The notes: generated from the letters alone by a model not told the origin. A stretch of 64,000 nt of DNA from Ashinkailepas kermadecensis (GCA_034440615.1 JAOTOM010005112.1:870001-934000); one strand, 5' to 3'; shown: positions 49,102 through 62,348, numbered from the stretch's first letter. Numbers and translations are program-made.

Positions 49102-49640
49102 GGCACCGCACATATGCCGCACACGGCAGCGTCTCCTCTTCGAGAGGAAGTGGGCAGCTTGAAAGATCGAGTTCTTCACAGACCCTTAATGTGAGCCACC
49201 GAGACGCCAGCTGACAGTGCGTGCCACCCCCGAGGATGATGCAAATACACAAGTCAAAGGAAATGCACATGCACCGTTGAATTTGACACAGCTCTCCAAT
49301 TATCGACTTCGCCACGGTGAGGGACGGGGGGTCGTCCTCACTATTCTTCAACAGTGGGGAACCCCCAAACCTTTCGGAAGCAAATAGTATCCCAAGAAAA
49401 GCACACTTCCAGCCATTGCTTTGTAATTTTTCGCGCCCTGACCAACGTGGGCACTACTGCAATGGTTCCCGTCCATCGCTACAAAGTATCGTGCTGTATT
49501 TGCGGTTTTCCGTGCCTTTTCTTTTGCCTTTCACTGGGATGATAACTAGTTCTAATTTGACAGCATGTTTTTAAAGCAATTTACATTTATGACGCATGGT
49601 GTACAAATACGAATGTAACTTTACTGTGCTTCCCAACAAC
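49102..49640. other. intron 2: plain block
   Basis: No array or gene recognised. Confidence 0.5.
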
Positions 49641-51135
49641 ACAGGGTCAGAATGTCTAAGCATCATAATGTCCAACAGCCCAGAATATTGGGGTGGAACA
49701 GAATATTCGAAGAGCAGAATACCAAATGCAACAGAACGTCTGAAACCTCCATGGGGTCCCATGTTAATTCTGGAGCTGTTTTGCACCTGGCATCCTGTGC
49801 AACAACATGTTGTGATGTCATAAAATGTCAAGGTGTCATAACGTCCATGCGTCAGAATGTCCAACATCCATGAACATTGGGATGCGACAATGCTCACGGT
49901 GCAGAATGTCCAATGCGACAGCATGTCTAGAACTTCCCACGATCACATGCTATATTTATAGAGCCGCATTGCACTGGGATATTCTGAAGCTTGAACATTA
50001 TTTCGCACCACAGCGTTCTTAGCTAGCTGTGGGACATTGTAGCACAACAGTGCATTGCAACAGCATGCCCAAGCGTGATAATATCCAAAGGACAAAATGT
50101 CCACAATTTGTTCACTTTCCCACTTACGAAAGCAAACGATTTTTACTTTTATCGACAGAGACGTTCAGCTGCCGAACTGTTAGAGATACAAAGTTCCAAA
50201 AGTAAGAGCACAAACTTATGTACATGCAGAAGGACATGTACTATATTTTCCTCTTGGGATTCTCAGAAGTTCACATTCGGCATTAAACAAAAAATCCCGC
50301 GGATAATTACCTCAAGAGATTCACCAAATAAACATCAAAATTAAACAATTGTTAAGCTCACAATACTCCAGTATTTTAGTGCGTGCAATCGTCACACCGC
50401 ATTCTATCCTCTTCCCCGCTATTGTACGTTTAAAAAAAGAAAACATTTTTCATTTCTGTAACATTTTAATATTTTACACTTTTCAAACATGTTTTACCTG
50501 TTCCTCCATTCATTTTTCAAACGTTCACGTGTCCACGCGTAAGTACAGCGGCGCAACCAGGATTATTTTTTTGGGGGAGGGGTGAGGGGCACCGGAAGGG
50601 TGCCTTCCTTCTCGGAGACCCCTTTATTTTCATCGCGGTACGGTGACAGCTCCACAGAGCATCCTTTTTTTTGGAAAGCAGCTCCTACGACGGCTAAAGT
50701 TCCACTAACTCTGCAGATTGTATGGGTGCCCCTATAGCTGCCGAGGTGCCCCTCTCTGCAAACTACAGATGTGCCACATCAAACTCAATTTTGCTAACTT
50801 AAGCTTTCATTCGTCTGTTGAAACACATGGTGTGAGAATGCAGTAGTTGAGCGTCCTTGTCGATAAACTTAAAATCCTTTGTTGGCTCATGTGGAAAAGT
50901 ACAATTAGTCATGTTGTGACACTGGGACACTATGATGCTCGGGCACTCTGTCGCGGTGCACTGGCACGCCACAATGTCTTGGAACACTGCCAAGAACACT
51001 GGAGTGCGAGAAAATGTCCAAAGGTCAGAATGTGCAAAGTGGTTAAAGAAATAACATGGGCCCTACAGGGATTTTGGACATTCTCTCGCATTAGACATTC
51101 TGCGTCCGGAACATTCTGTCGCATTCCAGTGCGCG
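49641..51135. repeat. degenerate AATGTCC-type repeats, arms convergent
   Basis: Diverged, irregular copies of a word like GCGTCAGAATGTCCAA occur in + orientation at about 49646-50110 and 51010-51035, and in - orientation (GGACATTCTCTCGCATT, GGAACATTCTGTCGCATTCC) at 51075-51130. 50130-50900 between them is AT-rich and has no repeats, and 50556-50585 has a T-run then a G-run. This could be the arms of an old foldback-type mobile element. Confidence 0.45.
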
Positions 51136-52785
51136 CCGATACCGATCTGTGTTTCATCACTTTTTCGGGTCGGGTCCCGTGAGGAAAATGCTGGCTGCAC
51201 CCTTGGCCAGTAGGCATTTAAAAAGGATGTTTCACCTCCATTTTGTTATGGAATGAGCTCTCATGAGAATAAGCGTTTGCATCATTTTCAAGTGGGCTGA
51301 GGAGGGCATAAAGTTGCATGGACAAATTTAGTTCTTAGTTTGATATGCATTAATGCATGCATTAATCTGCCGTAGTATGTGGAAGGACCTCCACTGCCCT
51401 CTCGAGAGAACCCCTGGTAAAGCCTGTGCACTGGCATTTCATCCTGATGGCTACACATCATTGGAAACGGCCTGAATCGACACTGTTGCCATTACCTCGA
51501 GACAAATTCGAGGGGACATTCCCTGAGCATTCACGGACATTCCCTGTCCGTCGAAAAAAAAATCCGACAATTGTCTCTGGATCATCGGCAATTTCCCGGG
51601 ATCCATCACTTCTGCTCCCTCTCTTAATAATGTCCAGTATTGGCCGCGAAGACTCCATTCATAAATGCAATAATCCTGTCGACAATTCCAGCAACGATTA
51701 CAAAATATTACCGACGCCACTCCAATGCTGAGTCGTGTCCCGAAAGTTGATTCCAAAAGCTTAAAGCACATCCCATCCTCTGGCCTACCTACCTACTGAA
51801 TACATATCTCATTGCGCAATGCAGCGATAGCTACCAGTAACATGATTCAGACATTTTCCCCAATAAATTCGACGTACCCCCCCCTCCCACGTACACACAG
51901 ACAAATTCGTTATCATAGAACGATATACCTGCCAGAGACTCCACCAGCAAAGTCCAACTCCAGCTCGTTGTTGTTTTTTTACTGAACACCAAGTGATGTA
52001 TAGGTTGTCGTTTGCCTGACAACAAATGACGAACATTTCAGTTGGCTTTTGGTAGTATCATGCTTGCTTATTATCTTAAATTATTATTTAAAAGCGAGAT
52101 TGGGAGGTTAAAAAAATGTGTTACGCCTGGAAGGATGTATTAGTCATAAACGCTCGGAATAAATATTAGTCGGCACATTTGCTACTTGCAATGATTGTTT
52201 TACTCGCACTCATTTTTAATTCCAGCATGCAACAAACTGCACTCCAAACCTGTGACCTACGTTTCCCTGTGCTATAAAAAAAAGTAATTTAGTTGTTTCT
52301 CTAGTCGACGAATTAAACCAGTTACAAGTTTGTCTTGTGTGTACCTTCATTTTCTTTGGAAATGGTGGTTCAGGCTATATACATTTGGTGTGGTCTTAGC
52401 CATGTACATTTTCACTTTGAGAATGTTTGTTAGACATGACAATGCTTCCACGCATGGAACAATGATTATCTTGCCGACCCTTGGAAGCTTATTCCATTTT
52501 TTTCATTCGCACAAAATATTGTGAACAATATAAATGCATGCAAACCCTTCCCGTAGTATTAAAGCACGCCATCATGGCCGCCGCGGTGAGCAGGCAGTCG
52601 GACGGCGACAGCCCGCCGTTAAGCGCCAGTGTTGGTGGCCATTGAAGCAGCGTCCAGTTGAGCGGCCACTGGCGTGTGTAGCGTGTCTAGCTATCACGCC
52701 ATCTGAAGCCGCGCAGGATTACACCGGCCGCCGCTCAGCAGCGACGGTGTATCCCAGCCGACCGCCAATCACAGGCGGCCCGGCC
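51136..52785. other. intron 2: plain AT-richer block
   Basis: No array or gene recognised. 52550-52780 becomes CpG-rich. Confidence 0.5.
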
Positions 52786-53060
52786 TGTGACCTGACCCGG
52801 CCTGTGACTTGACCCGATCTGACCTGATGGGGCGTGACATGGCCTGGGCGGTACCTGATCCAGTACGTCACCTAACCCGGCCTGTGACCTGACCCGATCT
52901 GACCTGATCGGGCGTGACATGGCCTGGGCGGTACCTGATCCAGTACGTCACCTAACCCGGCCTGTGACCTGACCCGATCTGACCTGATCGGGCGTGACAT
53001 GGCCTGGGCGGTACCTGATCCAGTACGTCACCTAACCCGGCCTGTGACTTAACCCGGTGT
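52786..53060. repeat. 80-bp minisatellite
   Basis: 3.3 copies of an 80-bp unit, nearly identical, containing CACCTAACCCGGCCTGTGAC and CGATCTGACCTGAT. It ends in a degenerate TGACC-rich tail. Confidence 0.93.
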
Positions 53061-53954
53061 GTGATCCGACCCGGTGTGACCTGATTGTGCACAATCTAAT
53101 CCGGGTGAGATCTAGCCCGAGCATGACCAGACGCTGTCAGATCATCAGGTCATCATCTAGACAGCACGAGACCATGCACTGACCAACAGCTCAGACGACC
53201 AGCTGACGGGGAGATGGGGGGATGACGTGCTAACCACGGACATAGCCTGCCCGAAGCAGTGCACAGCAGTTTATGGGAGGGTGGCCTCGCCTTGCCCTCA
53301 GTCGTGACCTAACCATGGTAGCTGCCACAGCAGACACCAGATGGAGGTGACCTCACTCTGACCTCCGTCGTGACCTGAACTCGTCAGTTGTCACCGGTCG
53401 GCAACCACACCGCAGCCGACACCAGGTGACGGTGTGCCACCGACCTCACCCCAGTCGTCATCCAATCCTCGGCTGCCGACAACACGCGACGGCACGACGG
53501 CCTGACCCCATCCTGACCCACACGTGACCCGACTGCGACAGCGGGCGCGCCGCAGTCGACACGACGGACACGGCGGCCGGCCGGCCAGCCGTTAATAGCT
53601 GTCACCTGGCGGCCTCGCTCGGCACACATAAGGCCCGCCGCTGACAGCCGCACCGCCCCGACGCGCCGCCGCATCCCTGCATCGACGACCATTGCAATTG
53701 ATCTGCGGCCCGGCCGAGCATCATTGTTCTTCGCTCCAAGAATCCGCCGGCATGCAAATGCCGGCCGGCCGGCGGCCGACCGACAGCGCGCTCCCATTGT
53801 TGTCATGTTGTGGGCGCCGCGTGGCGGCCGCCCGCTAAACCGATTAGCCGCGATTACAGGCCCGATAAGCCGCTTGTGGCGAACTGACACCGCGTCGGCT
53901 GGCCGACTCCCAGCGCGGCTGAGGACGTGCCACCGCCGGGCGGCTATTACCGGC
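53061..53954. other. intron 2: TGACC-rich tail, then CpG island
   Basis: Scattered GTGACC words to 53530, then CpG-rich DNA (53540-53950) interrupted by CCATTGCAATTGATC (53689-53703). No coding evidence. Confidence 0.4.
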
Positions 53955-55350
53955 GCCGACAGGTGACGGGTCGGGTCACCGTGGGACGGTGCGCAGTGAC
54001 GGGCCGGGTCATCGTGTGGTGGTGCGCAGTGACGGGTCGGGTCACCGTGGGACGGTGCGCAGTGACGGGTCGGGTCACCGTGGGACGGTACGCAGTGACG
54101 GGCCGGGTCATCGTGTGGTGGTGTGCAGTGACGGGTCGGGTCACCGTGGGACGGTGCGCAGTGACGGGTCGGGTCACCGTGGGACGGTGCGCAGTGACGG
54201 GTCGGGTCACCGTGGGACGGTGCGCAGTGACGGGTCGGGTCACCGTGGGACGGTGCGCAGTGACGGGTCGGGTCACCGTGTGTGGTGTGCAGTGACGGGT
54301 CGGGTCACCGTGTGTGGTGTGCAGTGACGGGTCGGGTCACCGTGGGACGGTGCGCAGTGACGGGTCGGGTCACCGTGGGACGGTGCGCAGTGACGGGTCG
54401 GGTCATCGTGTGGTGGTGCGCAGTGACGGGTCGGGTCACCGTGGGACGGTACGCAGTGACGGGTCGGGTCACCGTGGGACGGTACGCAGTGACGGGTCGG
54501 GTCACCGTGGGACGGTACGCAGTGACGGGTCGGGTCACCGTGGGACGGTACGCAGTGACGGGTCGGGTCATCGTGTGGTGGTGTGCAGTGACGGGTCGGG
54601 TCACCGTGTGTGGTGTGCAGTGACGGGTCGGGTCACCGTGGGACGGTACGCAGTGACGGGTCGGGTCACCGTGGGACGGTACGCAGTGACGGGTCGGGTC
54701 ACCGTGGGACGGTACGCAGTGACGGGTCGGGTCACCGTGGGTGGTGTGCAGTGACGGGTCGGGTCACCGTGTGGTGGTGTGCAGTGACGGGTCGGGTCAC
54801 CGTGTGTGGTGTGCAGTGTCGTGACGGGGCGGGTCACCGTGTGGTGGTGTGCAGTGACGGGTCGGGTCACCGTGTGTGGTGTGCAGTGACGGGTCGGGTC
54901 ACCGTGGGACGGTACGCAGTGACGGGTCGGGTCACCGTGTGTGGTGTGCAGTGTCGTGACGGGGCGGGTCACCGTGTGGTGGTGTGCAGTGACGGGTCGG
55001 GTCACCGTGTGTGGTGTGCAGTGACGGGTCGGGTCACCGTGTGTGGTGTGCAGTGACGGGTCGGGTCACCGTGTGTGGTGTGCAGTGACGGGTCGGGTCA
55101 CCGTGTGGTGGTGTGCAGTGACGGGTCGGGTCACCGTGTGTGGTGTGCAGTGTCGTGACGGGGCGGGTCACCGTGTGGTGGTGTGCAGTGACGGGTCGGG
55201 TCACCGTGTGTGGTGTGCAGTGACGGGTCGGGTCACCGTGTGTGGTGTGCAGTGACGGGTCGGGTCACCGTGTGTGGTGTGCAGTGACGGGTCGGGTCAC
55301 CGTGTGGCAGTGTCGTGACGGGGCGGGCCACCGTGTGGCTCGTGACAGGT
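53955..55350. repeat. 30-33-bp minisatellite with hairpin-forming core
   Basis: About 42 copies with core GTGACGGGTCGGGTCACCGT and a variable tail: GGGACGGTGCGCA, GTGTGGTGTGCA or GTGGTGGTGTGCA. GTGAC and GTCAC in each unit are inverted and separated by 7 bases. Later units include a TGTCGTGACGGGGC variant recurring about every 130-195 bases, so the array has a higher-order period. Confidence 0.96.
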
Positions 55351-55659
55351 CGATTTGGATACGTCGAGTCAATGTAGGACGATGTCCAATTACAGGCAAG
55401 TTCACTATGAGCAGGATGGTCACAGTGGAGGCATGTTCAGCGGCACATCAGGTCAGGTGGGCATGTCAGATCAGGTCAGTGTGACACGGTGTGACATGAC
55501 AGTCAGATTCGCTGGCCAGTGGTTGGCCGGATGGGGTCACAAAGTTGCACTCTGCAGGTGCATTTGCGATGGCCAACCGCGATAATGTTGTAAATCTACT
55601 AACAAAATCGCTACCATGTCATCCTGACCACATGCCATTCATACACATTGTAAGCTCCA

Positions 55660-56300
55660 CACAACGGTCTGTCGGACCTACACAGCAGCTGTCTGTTGAA
55701 CCTACACAGCAGCCGTCCGTCGGACCTACGCAGCAGCTGTCTGTTGGACCTACACAACAGCCGTCCGTCGGACCTACGCAGCAGCTGTCTGTTGGACATA
55801 CACAACAGCCGTCCGTCGTACCCACACAGCAGCCGTCTGTCGGACCTACACAGCAGCTGTCCGTCGGACCTACGCAGCAGCTGTCTGTTGGACATACACA
55901 ACAGCCGTCCGTCGGACCTACGCAGCAGCTGTCCGTCGGGCCTATACAGCAGCCGTCCCTCGGACCTGCACGGAAGTGGTCTGTCGGACCCACACAGCAG
56001 CCGTTCGTCGGACCCACACAGCAGCGGCGGCCCCGTCAGCCGTTCGTCGGACCCACACAGCAGCGGCGGCCCCGTCAGCCGTTCGTCGGACCCACACAGC
56101 AGCCGTTCGTCGGACCCACACAGCAGCCGTTCGTCGGACCCACACAGCAGCGGCGGCCCCGTCAGCCGTTCGTCGGACCCACACAGCAGCCGTTCGTCGG
56201 ACCCACACAGCAGCGGCGGCCCCGTCAGCCGTTCGTCGGACCCACACAGCAGCCGTTCGTCGGACCCACACAGCAGCGGCGGCCCCGTCAGCCGTCCCTG
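55660..56300. repeat. 24-bp minisatellite with 39-bp long units
   Basis: About 24 copies of a 24-bp unit CCTACACAGCAGCCGTCCGT plus CGGA. From 55980 units read CCCACACAGCAGCCGTTCGT, and some are extended by a 15-base CGGCGGCCCCGTCAG insert. Both lengths are multiples of three, so five or six frames remain open (spurious). Confidence 0.96.
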
Positions 56301-56389
56301 TCCAGCGGCGCTCGCCACATTGCGAAGAGCGTGTCGCTTTGTTACGGGCGATTCATGACGGAAAATGACTGGATACTGTTGCCAAATGG

Positions 56390-56565
56390 CAGGCGGCCGC
56401 CATCGCCGCCCGGCCGCGGCGCCCGGCCTCCACATTAATTATGATAAATTTGTAATTATCTGCGGCCGGCGTTCATTTTCTCATCGTTACGAGCTGGCTG
56501 CATTCGGAGCAGGCCCGACGGTCGGCCAACGCGCCGCCAACTGACATTCCCAATTAATTATGCCC
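56390..56565. promoter_or_regulatory. TAATTA-rich element next to a CpG island (candidate enhancer)
   Basis: ATTAATTA at 56434-56441, TAATTAT at 56453-56459 and ATTAATTA at 56553-56560 lie among CGGCCG-rich DNA. TAATTA is the core bound by Engrailed/Antp-class homeodomains, and hh is a known Engrailed-pathway target in arthropods. The functional claim is inference. Confidence 0.35.
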
Positions 56566-57289
56566 ACTTGTCGGACCAGATAATGAAAACAAGCCACCCA
56601 TACTGATTGGTGTACGTCGAGCAGTAAAAGTTGCTATGCTCGGGCGGTGGTAAATTTGTGGGGGCAGAAGTGGGCTACAATCGGAAGGAGGATGTGCTCA
56701 AGGAGCGGTCCAACGCACACGACTGGCAGAGGGGCCCTAGAAGCCGGATCCACGGCCCAGATCACGTGTTCAAGTGGCGGCTGATGAGGTGTCTAAGGTA
56801 CGTAGAGAGGCGTCGCAACTCTTGATGACGCAGCATGCCAGTAGATTTGTTTCGGCTCTCCTTTTCGCCGGTAAATTTGTGATGCTTAGCAAACCTGACT
56901 CGAACGTAGATGGGTTTGTTTCTGCATCATCCTTGCAACTTCTTGCATTGAAACACAAATATTTAAATATCTTTTTACAAGCAGTCCTGTTGTTCGTACG
57001 AAAAGAAGCCCACCTGAAACACGTGCTGTAGACCATCTAAAAACACAAATCAGGTTACGGCAGGGTTTTCAACCTTAAGCCGATTGGTTCTGCATAAGGT
57101 GCAGACGGTTAAGACTCACAGAGTAGCCAGTTTGCTGCCAAACGCAGGCCGATATGAGGAATGCCACCTGGCTGTTTGCCTTGCTCATCGGCATCAAAAT
57201 TGCGATGATATTCTAAAAGTTATGGTGAGCAAAAGATGCTTAGACACCGTTGTCTCGGACAGAGTAAGTGGATTCCACACAGGATAGAA
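56566..57289. other. intron 2: plain block
   Basis: No array or gene recognised. Overlapping short frames on both strands at 56770-57036 lack motifs. Confidence 0.5.
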
Positions 57290-57930
57290 GTCAACAGCAT
57301 CGCTCACATGCAGAGTAAGCGGCTCCTCGCCAGAAGAGAAGTAAACCGCACCGCTCACATGCAGAGTAAGCGGCTCTTTACCATGAGAGAAGCCGACAGA
57401 CAGTACCGATCACATGCAGAGTAAGCGGCTCTTTACCATGAGAGAAGCCGACAGTACCGATCACATGCAGAGTAAGCGGCTCTTTACCATGAGAGAAGCC
57501 GACAGTACCGATCACATGCAGAGTAAGCGGCTCTTTACCATGAGAGAAGCCGACAGTACCGCTCACATGCAGAGTAAGCGGCTCTTTACCATGAGAGAAG
57601 CCGACAGTACCGATCACATGCAGAGTAAGCGGCTCTTTACCATGAGAGAAGCCGACAGTACCGATCACATGCAGAGTAAGCGGCTCTTTACCATGAGAGA
57701 AGCCGACAGTACCGATCACATGCAGAGTAAGCGGCTCCTCGCCACGAGAGAAGCCGGCGGCACCGCCCACATGCCGAGTAAACGACTCCTCGTCAGGAGA
57801 GAAACCGACAACACCGCTCACATGCCCAGTAAGCGGCTCCTCGTTGGGAGGGAAGCCGATAGTACCGATCACATGCAGAGTAAGCGGCTCCTCGCCAGGA
57901 GAGAAGCCGACACAACCGCTCACATGCAGT
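57290..57930. repeat. 51-bp minisatellite
   Basis: About 12 copies of a 51-bp unit including ATGCAGAGTAAGCGGCTCTT and GAGAGAAGCCGACAGTACCG. Central units are almost identical and the flanking ones diverged. As 51 is 17 codons, opposite-strand frames of about 180 codons are open by chance. Confidence 0.95.
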
Positions 57931-58128
57931 TGTACAGTAGTGCAGTAGTGTGGGTCGAGGAATCTGGTTAAATTCCTCTGTCAGAAAAGTTTTTTTTTAA
58001 AAAAACCCTGTTTCCATCCATGTGAACAACTGGCCAACTTCTTCATTCTAGTTCTGAGACCTTCAAGAAGCGAGATCATGCCTTGCCTGCGATGCACGCT
58101 GTCCCCATCAGACAAATTTTAGACGTGC

Positions 58129-58254
<126 letters not shown>

Positions 58255-61093
58255 CCCGTTTTCTTACGATGCCATTTAATGCCGACTCTAAGGTGTCGAA
58301 AGGTATGCATGATTACATTCTGATACCTCACCATAACTCACGATATCTCAATAATGAACTTCAGTGTCGGAAAATAAATATAACAGCGAACTACTGGCCG
58401 AGTTGTAAGATTATTCACACATATTGCTTAAACAATCACACTGGTACATCTGCGCAAAAACAATGCTTCGTATTACGGGAATCTGGGAAAAAAATGGCAT
58501 CAAACCTAGTGTCGGGTATAGGTACTGGGCCTCGAGTACATTGTTCTCGAGACGTCATTGTGTTATGGTTTTGGCTGACAAAACGAATGGAAAACATTAG
58601 AAGCTTATAGGTATTGCCGTCTCATGGTAAAGATCATAGAAAGTCAGTGATGTGCACACGGCACCTAAGATGCTTCATTATATTTTTAAATCCTTCCCCA
58701 TCTTGATGTGGGTCATTCTCAAAGAAGAGGATTTTAGCATGCATTTTAGTTTAAAGGCCCAACAATAGTATTGGGGTCAATCAGGTAAGACTTCGCTGGC
58801 ATGTACACAGGCTGTAAGAAGGAAACATTCCGCCACGAAATATGGGGTCCAGTGAAATAAATCGGTGCTGGTCATGTTTTGTAGCGGATAAGTCAAGCGA
58901 GAAGGGGCTGCGAGGCTAGCATATCTAAGAAAATCGGCTATTTTCCACAAACCTGAAGATTAGCTATAATTCATCCACCAGCGTGTGGATGTCAGGAACA
59001 CCCCATGTGTGTAAATATGAGAGGATCACCGATCTTTCCTAAATAGCCGAGATGCCTGGTGATATCCGGCCGGAATCCTACACCGCAAACTGACATTGCT
59101 GTCAGTTCGCGACAGAGTGCACAAACAGCCTCTAATACAGGGGTCAATATTGGCCCTGCTTGCTACCGAGCGGCCACATCCGTCACACAGAAATACCTCA
59201 TTTGAGCCCGCGTCCTTCAAACCCCAGCGGTATCCATATTTGCATTTCCCTCGGCGCCTGGCGGCGGCTGTTTGCAGTCCGGGACGGTGGCGCCTCTGAC
59301 GGCCGGCCAGGAAACTGCCGCGCAGATGGCGGTGACAGGGCGAGACCATCTCGGCGCGGCGCGAGATGGTATCGCCACAGATCTCACGCTGATACAATGA
59401 TGAATGCCTGACTCGGGTAGCGGCGCGGCGTGGCCCCACGTGAGCTGGGCCGGGTCGACAAAGCAGACGCACACCCTCCTGTTGCCATGACTACGCATTT
59501 TTTCGCTCATGGCCGGCTGCCACACACACCAGACGGAATCTGAGACCTCCACCTCACTGAGTTCTGAACAGGGCCATAGTCCAGAGTTATTAGCACGTTC
59601 TATGCTGCGCCACTTCCATGCAGGGAAAACAGTCTCGTGGAGTGAGAGAAGTCTTTCCCGGCCCACCGATATCGTTGTCATACATCGTAAGATGACAATG
59701 AATGGTAAATAGGTATTGATCCTTCGTCGCTGCAGAGTTGCAGTTCGCGAGTGTCATCCATACCTATTCCGTGGCCGGGTCAATTCTTGGAAACACGACG
59801 CGAATGAAGCGGTTCTAAAATAACAGGAAAGCGAAGGGAAAGAAAAATGAAGGAAGGTGCAACATAGCAGAATGATGGAATGAGCACGGAAAGAAGGGGG
59901 AAAGCGAAAAAGCGCCTAGGGTCGTGACAAAACGTCTGAAACAATAATTTCGACATACTAATCATCCTTTTTGGATTTCACATCCAGTGAGACTGCGGAG
60001 AATGTTGCATAGCTCTGCGCTTGTCAGAGGTGTACCTTCTGGAAAACAAACGGCTTGCAGGGTACTGAAATAGTGACGGATCCAGGAAATCTCCCACAAA
60101 ACCCAACAAAATTGCAAGGCCCTAACCCACGCCAGAAATCAATTTAAAAACGCAGATTTCTGCCACTATTGATCTAGAGGAACCATTTTAGACTTTGCCT
60201 TTTTAGCTGAGAGGACCACTTCTCTATTCTTTCTTATTTGAGCCGAGACAACCAGCGCACTTTCCAAAATAGCCGGAACGCCTGGCGACATGGCGATGAC
60301 AATTTTTACTCATCACTGTAGAGCCGTTACCACTACGACCCGGTTTCGCTTCAGGGCACTTCTGGCCATGTAATTTTTAACTTCGATGTGGTCTTTCCCT
60401 CAAATCGTTTTGCACGTCGACGGGCCCTTTTAGTTTCCAGGTCTCAACTAGTCGAAGATGCTGTCCATCTGAAACAGGTCTAGGATCGGGAGCCCTTGTT
60501 GTGTTTGCACCCTATAAAATTACTATGCCGGCTGGTACAATTAAAAACCTTTCGAAACCCGGATACTGCCTTTTTCGGAAAATCCTAGTTTCTCGGTAAA
60601 AAGAAACATATACAAAATCCATCGAAAGCGCTGCTCAAGAAGGGTACGGTTCCATGGTCCCCTCTGGATCCGCCACTTGACCAAAGCACGGACTACTCCA
60701 GAATCCTCGTTTTGTTTCGAGAGGATTGGACGGAGAAAATGCTTCACTTAAGAAATTAAAGATCTGGATTGTGCCTATCTACATTGTGCCCCAAGGAGGA
60801 AACAAAACGTTCTGGGGGTTAAAGCCAAAGCTCAGTGGGCCTGGTGAAAACTGTTGGGGCTCAATTCAGAGTTCCGAGAGCATGATGGCCCCCGGAAATA
60901 GATAGGAAGCTACGCCCCTGGCGCCTCTTCTGTGTGAACCAAGTAGCATGTACGATATGTCCATGACATCTGATGACGCCACATATATATGTGTCATTAG
61001 TTGTGATTCCCTGGTCTGTGTGACGTGCGTGCCGCCGAGAAACCTTGGCGGTCCACACGTGACATCTGTGTGACCTGACCTGTGTGCCGGCAG
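58255..61093. other. end of intron 2
   Basis: Mostly plain sequence, with a CpG-richer patch at 59230-59450. 60780-60925 reads on the minus strand as GGGGCGTAGCTTCC..., a style typical of common invertebrate dispersed repeats; family not assigned. TGACCTGACC lies at 61072-61081, just before the exon 3 acceptor. Confidence 0.5.
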
Positions 61094-61791
61094 AGTCGGT
61101 GACCCGCGGCCGCCACGGCGGCTGCTTCTCCGGCGACACGGAGGCCACGCTGGCCGACGGCCGCCGCCGCCGCTTCGACCAGCTGCGGCGCGGCGACGTC
61201 GTCAAGACGATGGACGAGACGGGCGCCGTGGTGGACAGCGAGGTGATCCTGTGGCTGGACCGGGACCCGGCCGAGCGGCGGCTCTTCTACCGGCTGACGA
61301 CGGCCGCCGGCCGCCGCCTCACCGTCACGCCCGGCCACCTGCTGTTCGTGCTGGACGCCGACAGCGCCGCCGCCGGCAACGTCAGCGTCGCCGACGCGCG
61401 CGTCACCTTCGTCAAGCGCGTCATCGCGGGCGACTACGTTCTAGTCGGGCGGTCAGCCGAGCTGGTGACCGCCGTCGAGCTGGTGCGCGCCGAGGGCGTG
61501 TTCGCGCCGCTCACGCAGCACGGCACCGTGCTGGCCAACGGCGTGCTCGCCTCGTGCTACGCCCTGGTGGACGATCAGCGCACCGCGCACGCCGCCTTCC
61601 TGCCCGTCCGCTGGGCGGTCAACGTGCTCCACGTGGCGCGCCACGTGTTGGAACAGTTGAGCGGCTGGCGCGGCCGGCCGGCGTCGCGAGCCGCCGGCCG
61701 GCAGGAGCCGACCGACGGCGTCCACTGGTACGCCAGCATGCTGTACGCGCTCTCCGAGTACGTGTTGCCCCGTGATATGATGTTGGACTGA
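61094..61791 (+). CDS. hh: hedgehog exon 3: Hog/Hint autoprocessing domain
   Basis: This exon encodes residues 194-425 and ends with TGA at 61789-61791. The acceptor is GGCAG|AG, and the split codon makes Glu194. Autocleavage is expected between Gly203 and Cys204 (HGG|CFSGDT). Hint residues are in place: Cys204 as the nucleophile, Asp249 (LDRD, the general base for cholesterol attack), Thr272 and His275 in TPGH, and Cys348 in ASCYA. The family reaction is an N-S shift to a thioester, then attack by cholesterol, releasing cholesterol-modified HhN. The region after about 349 would be the sterol-recognition part; it carries an Arg/Ala-rich insert near 381-392 (about RGRPASRAAGRQ). Third codon positions are nearly all G or C. 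The domain is 222 residues, which is normal. No polyproline or transmembrane segment follows. Confidence 0.97.
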
Positions 61792-62348
61792 CGCGGCGGC
61801 CGACCGACGCGGTGGTGCGCCTCGGCCGCCAGCAGACGTGACGGCCCGGCCGCGGCGCTTTGTTGACCGGTGCGCGCGTTTTATGTTGGCGCGCCCGAGT
61901 GCCGTGTGCGTGTGCGAGTCGGTGTGAGTGTGAGTGCGAGTGTGTGATGTGAGCGGGTGTAGACGTGCGTTGATCGGCGGTAGCGCCACCGTGTGCTTGT
62001 GCCACATTTTATCATTAACTCATCCGCAGAATGAAGTATTTATTTGTCGAGGCGGACCACTGTACATTGTCACAGGTGGGCGCGGCGCCGTGCCGGCCGC
62101 GCGCTGTTATGTTGTGCTGTGCTGCTGTGTGGTGTCAGCGGCCCTTCGGTCGAACATCAAATATAGACGATGACTGGCTGGGAGTTCGCATCTGATTAAA
62201 ATTGGGAATTGTTCGCGGGATGGCATGTTGCGTCCCACCAGGCGCCCACGGGACCCGTCCAGTTTCAGACTAACCACTTGGATAGTTTGGTTGCCATTTA
62301 TCTTCGTGCGATACATTGCACAACCAAGGAACAGCTATAACCCGGACC
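61792..62348 (+). other. presumed hh 3' UTR
   Basis: Directly follows the stop codon; GC-rich to 61900, with GT-rich repeats (GTGTGAGTGTGAG) at 61905-61950, then AT-richer. No coding evidence on either strand. Confidence 0.5.
62195..62200 (+). terminator. candidate hh polyadenylation signal (ATTAAA)
   Basis: ATTAAA lies 404 bases after the hh stop codon and is the first standard variant of the signal I find in the presumed 3' UTR. No canonical AATAAA was found nearby. A later signal beyond the SINE is equally possible. Confidence 0.25.

Noticed and set aside
55545..56438. Gln/Pro/Val repeat protein of 297 residues and its antisense
   Set aside because: The 24-bp array is open in most frames on both strands; no start context, splice evidence or domain.
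57378..57971. Antisense pair of about 180-residue repeat proteins, the minus one resembling zinc-finger linkers
   Set aside because: 51-bp array; the Cys/His pattern of a C2H2 finger is absent.
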